A stretch of DNA of 45,978 bases from positions 1 to 45,978 of the forward strand of contig DATKDL010000238.1 in assembly GCA_035512695.1 (NCBI GenBank). The letters run 5' to 3'. The position numbers and the translations under genes are program-made. Of the stretch, positions 43,045 through 45,978 are shown one piece after another. How positions within the stretch are numbered: the first letter of the stretch is position 1; the number at the start of each line of letters is the position of its first letter. Source of the stretch: DATDOR01 sp035512695. GTDB lineage: Bacteria; Chloroflexota; Anaerolineae; Anaerolineales; JABWBV01. A model generated the notes under the pieces. That model made no database searches. It saw only the letters and a program-made list of their open reading frames with translations, and had not been told where the DNA came from.

Positions 43045-44516
43045 TTTGTTTCCGTCAGCATCCAGATCCGGACCGTGCCGTCGTCGGAGCCGGAGGCGAT
43101 CCATTGATCATCCGGCGAGACGTCGACGGTGTTGACCGGCCCGTCGTGGCCGGTCAGGATCTCCACCGGCGATCCGTCCGCCAGCGACCACTGGATCACG
43201 GTCCGGTCTTCGGAGGCGGAGACCAGGTAGCGGCCATCGGCGCTGAAATCGAGCTGGTTGGCCCAACGGGAGTGACCGGCCAGTTTGAAGAGCAGGCTGC
43301 CGGATATAAAGCGGGTGATGAGATCGTTCCCGCGGTGGTCGTAATCCTCCTCGACGATGATGATGTCGACGATCCGCCAAAGGTCGATCAGGCCCTCCGT
43401 CTGGGCGGTGGCGAGCAAGGTCCCGTCAGCTGAGACCACGGCCGGGGCGGAGCGGCTGTTCTGGCCGACGACGTTCAACCCCAGCGGGGCGGGGTTTTCT
43501 GCGTCCAGCCAGATAGCGGTCTCGCCCGAGACGGTCAGGGTCTTGTTCCGACCTTCGTCGGTATTGACCGCCAGGTGGACCGCGCTGGGGAGGATCGCGG
43601 TCAGGCTGCCGTCCTTGATGCGGACCAGGGCGACGGAGAAGTTATCCAGCGTGACGGCCAGCAGTTCTCCATTGGAGGAGAACTGGACCGCTTCGACGAT
43701 CGCTTCGCTCGCGTAAACCGTCTTGAAAAAGCCGCCGCTTCCGGCGAACCAGAGCTTGACGGCGCCGTCACGTCCGCTGGTCGCCAGCAGCGATCCGTCG
43801 GGTGAGAAAGCCAGGACGGTGACCCATTTGATATGGGCCTCGATCTGGGTCAGGAGGGCGCCGTCGCGCACGCGCCAGATGCGGACGAAGCCGTCATCGT
43901 AAGCCGCGGCCACGGTTTCGCTGTCCGGGGAGAACACGACGGACTGGACCGCGGCGAGAGACACCCCGAGCGTCAAACGGAGCTGCAGGGAATTCGGCGT
44001 GTAACCGAGAACCGGGACAGGCGTCGGTTCCTGGAAGGGCAAGGACGGGTCGCCGCTTCCAGCGACGGCCGTCGGTCCGGGCGCCGGTCCCACGGCTTCC
44101 TGGATTTCCGGCGCTGCCGTCGTATCCACCTCCGGCGCGGCCGGCTCGGTGGTGGCTTGAGAAAAGGTGGTGAACACCCAGTTGAGCCCGATTGCCACAC
44201 CGACGGCGAACCCTGCCAGGCTGAGGGTCCGGACCGCTCCCCCCGCCAGGATCAGCGCCCGGCGGGTGCGCAGACGGCTGCGGATCCGGGCGATGGTCTT
44301 CAGAACGGCGCCCGGGTCGGGCTCTTCGCGCCGGAGGTCCCGGGCGAGGGCAAGCCGCAGGGCGGCTTCGTCCGCCCGGAAGCGGGCCTGGTAGTTCCGG
44401 CAGTCCCGGCAGGTCTCCAGGTGCGCTTTGAGGTCGGCGAGGTCCGCGGCGGACAGCAGCCCGGTCTGGGCTTTTTCGACCCGATCGCGGGCCTGGGGGT
44501 GGGTGAGCGGCTGCAT
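43041..44516 (-). CDS. Zinc-finger anti-sigma-like protein with extracytoplasmic WD40 propeller
   Basis: 491 residues from ATG 44516; ATGs at 44531 and 44537 are possible but lie at the palindrome, and none has a good ribosome site. His32-x3-Cys36-x2-Cys39 (HLETCRDC) is the zinc-anti-sigma motif. One membrane helix at about 96-115 follows, then a Pro-rich linker, then WD40 blades (VVFSPDSETVAAAYDDGFVRIWRV, LAFSPDGSLLATSGRDGAVKLW, LDFSADGRYLVSASEDRTVIQWSL, VDVSPDDQWIASGSDDGTVRIWML). It probably holds the ECF sigma factor encoded upstream and releases it on an outer signal. Confidence 0.88.
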   Translation of the reverse strand: MQPLTHPQARDRVEKAQTGLLSAADLADLKAHLETCRDCRNYQARFRADEAALRLALARDLRREEPDPGAVLKTIARIRSRLRTRRALILAGGAVRTLSLAGFAVGVAIGLNWVFTTFSQATTEPAAPEVDTTAAPEIQEAVGPAPGPTAVAGSGDPSLPFQEPTPVPVLGYTPNSLQLRLTLGVSLAAVQSVVFSPDSETVAAAYDDGFVRIWRVRDGALLTQIEAHIKWVTVLAFSPDGSLLATSGRDGAVKLWFAGSGGFFKTVYASEAIVEAVQFSSNGELLAVTLDNFSVALVRIKDGSLTAILPSAVHLAVNTDEGRNKTLTVSGETAIWLDAENPAPLGLNVVGQNSRSAPAVVSADGTLLATAQTEGLIDLWRIVDIIIVEEDYDHRGNDLITRFISGSLLFKLAGHSRWANQLDFSADGRYLVSASEDRTVIQWSLADGSPVEILTGHDGPVNTVDVSPDDQWIASGSDDGTVRIWMLTETK

Positions 44517-44532
44517 CGAAGAAATTAACATG

Positions 44533-44587
44533 CGCATAAATAAAGGGTCGGGGTGGGCTTAGCCCACCCCGACCCTTTATTTATGCG
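44533..44587. repeat. Long perfect inverted repeat (family member 11) inside the operon
   Basis: 27-base perfect arms 44533-44559 and 44561-44587; core GGGGTGGGCT/AGCCCACCCC, outer AT-rich. It lies between the sigma gene and the anti-sigma-like gene and may lower transcription between them. It is the only member within the 32.5-45.2 kb operon. Confidence 0.88.
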
Positions 44588-44605
44588 AAAATCCTATCAA
44601 GGTGC

Positions 44606-45169
44606 TTATCCGTCCCGGATCAGTCCCTGCAGATGCTTGCGGGCATAATGGAGCCGGGAATAGACCGTCCCGGTCCGGGTCCCCAGGATGCGGGCGATTT
44701 CCGGGACGGGCAGATCGTGCAGGTAAAACAGGACGATGGGGACCCGGTGCTTCTCGTCCAGGGCGGCGACGGCGGCCCGCAGCCGTTCACCTGTTTCGTT
44801 TCGGACGGCCGCCTGTTCCGGGGACTGCGACCGGCTTGCCAGCCTGGCGATGACCTGGAGAGCGCCCTGGAGCCGGTTCCGCCGGGCCAATTTCCGCCGC
44901 TGCGCCCGGCAGACGTTGATGGCGATCCCGAACAGCCAGGTCTTGATCTTCGAATCGCCCCGGAAACCGTCCAACCCGGCGGCGGCGGCGATGAACGTCT
45001 CCTGGGCCGCGTCCTCCGCATCGCTCGCATCATCCAGAAGGGACATCGCCAGGCGGAGGACGTCCGGATAATAAGCGCGGACGAGGGTCTCGATATCCGG
45101 CGTCCGGCCGGTTTCAAAGGCGTTTACGAGGTCGAGCTGGATGGCGGCGGTGCGGTCGTCGAAGGGCAT
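44606..45169 (-). CDS. ECF-type RNA polymerase sigma factor
   Basis: 187 residues. Region 2 is VRAYYPDVLRLAMSLLDDASDAEDAAQETFIAAAAGLDGFRGDSKIKTWLFGIAINVCRAQRR, and region 4 is RLRAAVAALDEKHRVPIVLFYLHDLPVPEIARILGTRTGTVYSRLHYARKHLQ. It has no extra C-terminal domain. It is first in the operon, before the zinc-finger/WD40 protein, the usual order for a sigma/anti-sigma pair. No clear GGAAC-type autoregulatory promoter was found upstream. Confidence 0.95.
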   Translation of the reverse strand: MPFDDRTAAIQLDLVNAFETGRTPDIETLVRAYYPDVLRLAMSLLDDASDAEDAAQETFIAAAAGLDGFRGDSKIKTWLFGIAINVCRAQRRKLARRNRLQGALQVIARLASRSQSPEQAAVRNETGERLRAAVAALDEKHRVPIVLFYLHDLPVPEIARILGTRTGTVYSRLHYARKHLQGLIRDG

Positions 45170-45217
45170 TCAGGTGCTCTATGTGTAGTGGTTCGAGTTG
45201 AAATCCTTCAAAATTCG

Positions 45218-45262
45218 TACCAGGTGCCAGGTACACTGTGCCTGGTGCCTGGTGTCTGGTGC
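45218..45262. repeat. Heptad repeat, inverted halves
   Basis: Left units CCAGGTG/CCAGGTA and right units CCTGGTG/CCTGGTG/TCTGGTG, a 7-base period in opposite orientation around ACACTG. Same type as at 7761-7791. Confidence 0.55.
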
Positions 45263-45378
45263 GAAGAGATTTCCCACGCAATCTTATCAAAAAAATTTCC
45301 AGGGAAGCTCCCGGCAGGGTAGAAATCACCGGAATCGGCCTTATCCGGGGGCAGGAGGTTCATAATTTCTTTATAAAT

Positions 45379-45432
45379 GAAAAATTGAATGTCCGGGCCT
45401 GGACGAAGACCCGCCCGGACATTCAATTTTTC
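45379..45432. repeat. Long inverted repeat (family member 12) with long loop
   Basis: 20-base perfect arms 45379-45398 and 45413-45432 with a 14-base loop, the longest loop of the family. Its right arm overlaps the region of a possible -35 for the tRNA promoter. Confidence 0.85.
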
Positions 45433-45450
45433 GCCCCCTTCCGGTAAAAT
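45422..45450 (+). promoter_or_regulatory. Candidate promoter of the tRNA gene
   Basis: TAAAAT at 45445-45450 lies 10 bases before the tRNA. A poor -35 (TTCAAT, 45422-45427) at 17 bases overlaps the palindrome. Confidence 0.4.
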
Positions 45451-45460
45451 AGAGTTCACT

Positions 45461-45542
45461 GCCGGAGTGGCGGAACAGGCAGACGCGCGCGACTCAAAAT
45501 CGCGTTCCTTCGGGAGTGTGGGTTCGATTCCCACCTTCGGCA
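45461..45542 (+). tRNA. tRNA-Leu (anticodon CAA)
   Basis: 82 bases. Acceptor arm GCCGGAG/CTTCGGC pairs over 7 bases, with one G-U. The anticodon stem is CGCGA/TCGCG with loop CTCAAAA, giving CAA. A short variable arm hairpin (TTCC-TTC-GGGAG) and the T-arm GTGGGTTCGATTCCCAC follow. The CCA end is not encoded. Confidence 0.95.
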
Positions 45543-45551
45543 TAAAAAACC

Positions 45552-45667
45552 GTACAAAGTACAAAGCACCAAGTACCAAGTACAAAGTACAAAGTGCATG
45601 GTCGCGATCCATTGGTCCCGGCACTTTGTACCTTGCACTTTGTACTTGGTGCTTGGTACTTTGCACC
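45552..45667. repeat. Inverted block of 7-base repeats
   Basis: Left part, 45552-45597: tandem GTACAAA, GTACCAA and GCACCAA units. Right part, 45621-45667: the complementary units. The spacer between them is about 23 bases. It lies between tRNA-Leu and tmk. The strict 7-base period and the inverted halves form a large hairpin. The pattern resembles heptad intergenic repeats in other bacterial genomes. Confidence 0.8.
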
Positions 45668-45674
45668 GACATCC

Positions 45675-45978
45675 ATGTTCATAACGCTTGAAGGCCCCGA
45701 AGGCAGTGGAAAGACGACCCAGATGAAGAAGCTGGCGGAGATGCTGCGCGCCAGGGGCTTACCCGTGTTTACCACGCGGGAACCGGGGGGGACGAGCATC
45801 AGCGACCAGATCCGGCGGATCCTGCTGGACCTGGGCAACGAGGGGATGGTACCCCGCACCGAGATCCTCCTGTTTTTGGCCTCGCGCGCCCAGCACACCG
45901 ACGAGATCATCCGGCCCCGGCTGGCGGCCGGTGAGATCGTGATCTGCGACCGCTACCGCGACTCGACCGTTGCGTACC
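45675..45978 (+). CDS. tmk: Thymidylate kinase (3' partial)
   Basis: The first 101 residues are present; the gene runs out of the window. P-loop GPEGSGKTT, REPGGT, and CDRYRDSTVAY (lid and DRY motifs) identify dTMP kinase, which makes dTDP from dTMP. No good ribosome site precedes the ATG at 45675, since the heptad repeat ends 7 bases earlier. Confidence 0.95.
   Translation, partial: MFITLEGPEGSGKTTQMKKLAEMLRARGLPVFTTREPGGTSISDQIRRILLDLGNEGMVPRTEILLFLASRAQHTDEIIRPRLAAGEIVICDRYRDSTVAY

Noticed and set aside
45552..45667. Possible CRISPR array
   Set aside because: The unit is 7 bases with no unique spacers, the halves are inverted, and no cas gene is present.
45208..45672. Minus-strand frame of 154 codons across the tRNA and heptad repeats
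   Set aside because: The part 'VGIEPTLPKERDFESRASACSATPA' is the antisense translation of the tRNA-Leu gene, and the rest is repeat sequence.

Overview
The window is a GC-rich (roughly two-thirds G+C by eye) bacterial chromosome segment with dense gene packing. The gene content points to Chloroflexota, probably an Anaerolineae relative: a Ycf45/SpoIIIAA-like AAA-R3H ATPase, a kinase-less membrane sensor with the 'RYRLYDIDVLLRRTLVY' block, PdxS/PdxT, a TldD/TldE pair, many beta-propeller proteins, and a tRNA without an encoded CCA end. The phylum assignment is inference from protein style, not from a search. No transposase, integrase or CRISPR array was seen.

Layout. 1-6.4 kb: 3' end of a class-V aminotransferase, a truncated MmcQ/YjbR-like gene, then a leftward block (sulfite-oxidase-like enzyme, TldD, a polytopic membrane protein, TldE/PmbA). 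6.4-7.0 kb: a non-coding region with two perfect and several near-perfect DnaA boxes, an AT-rich stretch, a promoter and two identical-architecture operators. 7.0-13.3 kb: a rightward block of stress or small-molecule genes (short SHOCT-like protein, ankyrin protein, two tandem SRPBCC-PDZ-DinB fusions, aldo/keto reductase, small Cys protein, DinB protein, ArsR-type regulator). 13.6-15.8 kb: dihaem cytochrome c and a kinase-less sensor. 15.9-21.3 kb: leftward glgC, AAA-R3H ATPase, GNAT-like protein, pdxT, pdxS. 21.6-22.8 kb: two parS-like 16-mers flanking a YhfC-type membrane protease gene. 22.8-32.6 kb: a cell-surface glycan cluster (GT-C-like membrane protein with an in-frame amber codon, two tandem sulfotransferases, ABC exporter pair, methyltransferase-GT2-GT2 fusion, secreted protein). 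32.5-45.2 kb: a leftward operon of ECF sigma factor, zinc-finger/WD40 anti-sigma-like protein, PQQ-type beta-propeller proteins and two pairs of oligopeptide-type ABC permeases. The window ends with tRNA-Leu(CAA) and the 5' part of tmk.

How it works together. The most unusual system is the 32.5-45.2 kb operon. Nearly every junction is a 4-base ATGA or GTGA overlap, and almost every product carries an extracytoplasmic beta-propeller. It has two complete permease pairs but no ATPase and no solute-binding protein, and one permease is fused to two propellers. I read it as a sigma/anti-sigma-controlled envelope complex in which propellers take the place of the binding protein.

A second recurring theme is a family of long, near-perfect inverted repeats in most intergenic gaps of the first 21 kb and around 44.5-45.4 kb. 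Each has a unique arm sequence but the same design: A/T tract outside, GC core inside, loop usually 3 or 5 nt. The DnaA-box cluster, the divergent gene orientation around it and the two parS sites suggest that the window is close to the replication origin.
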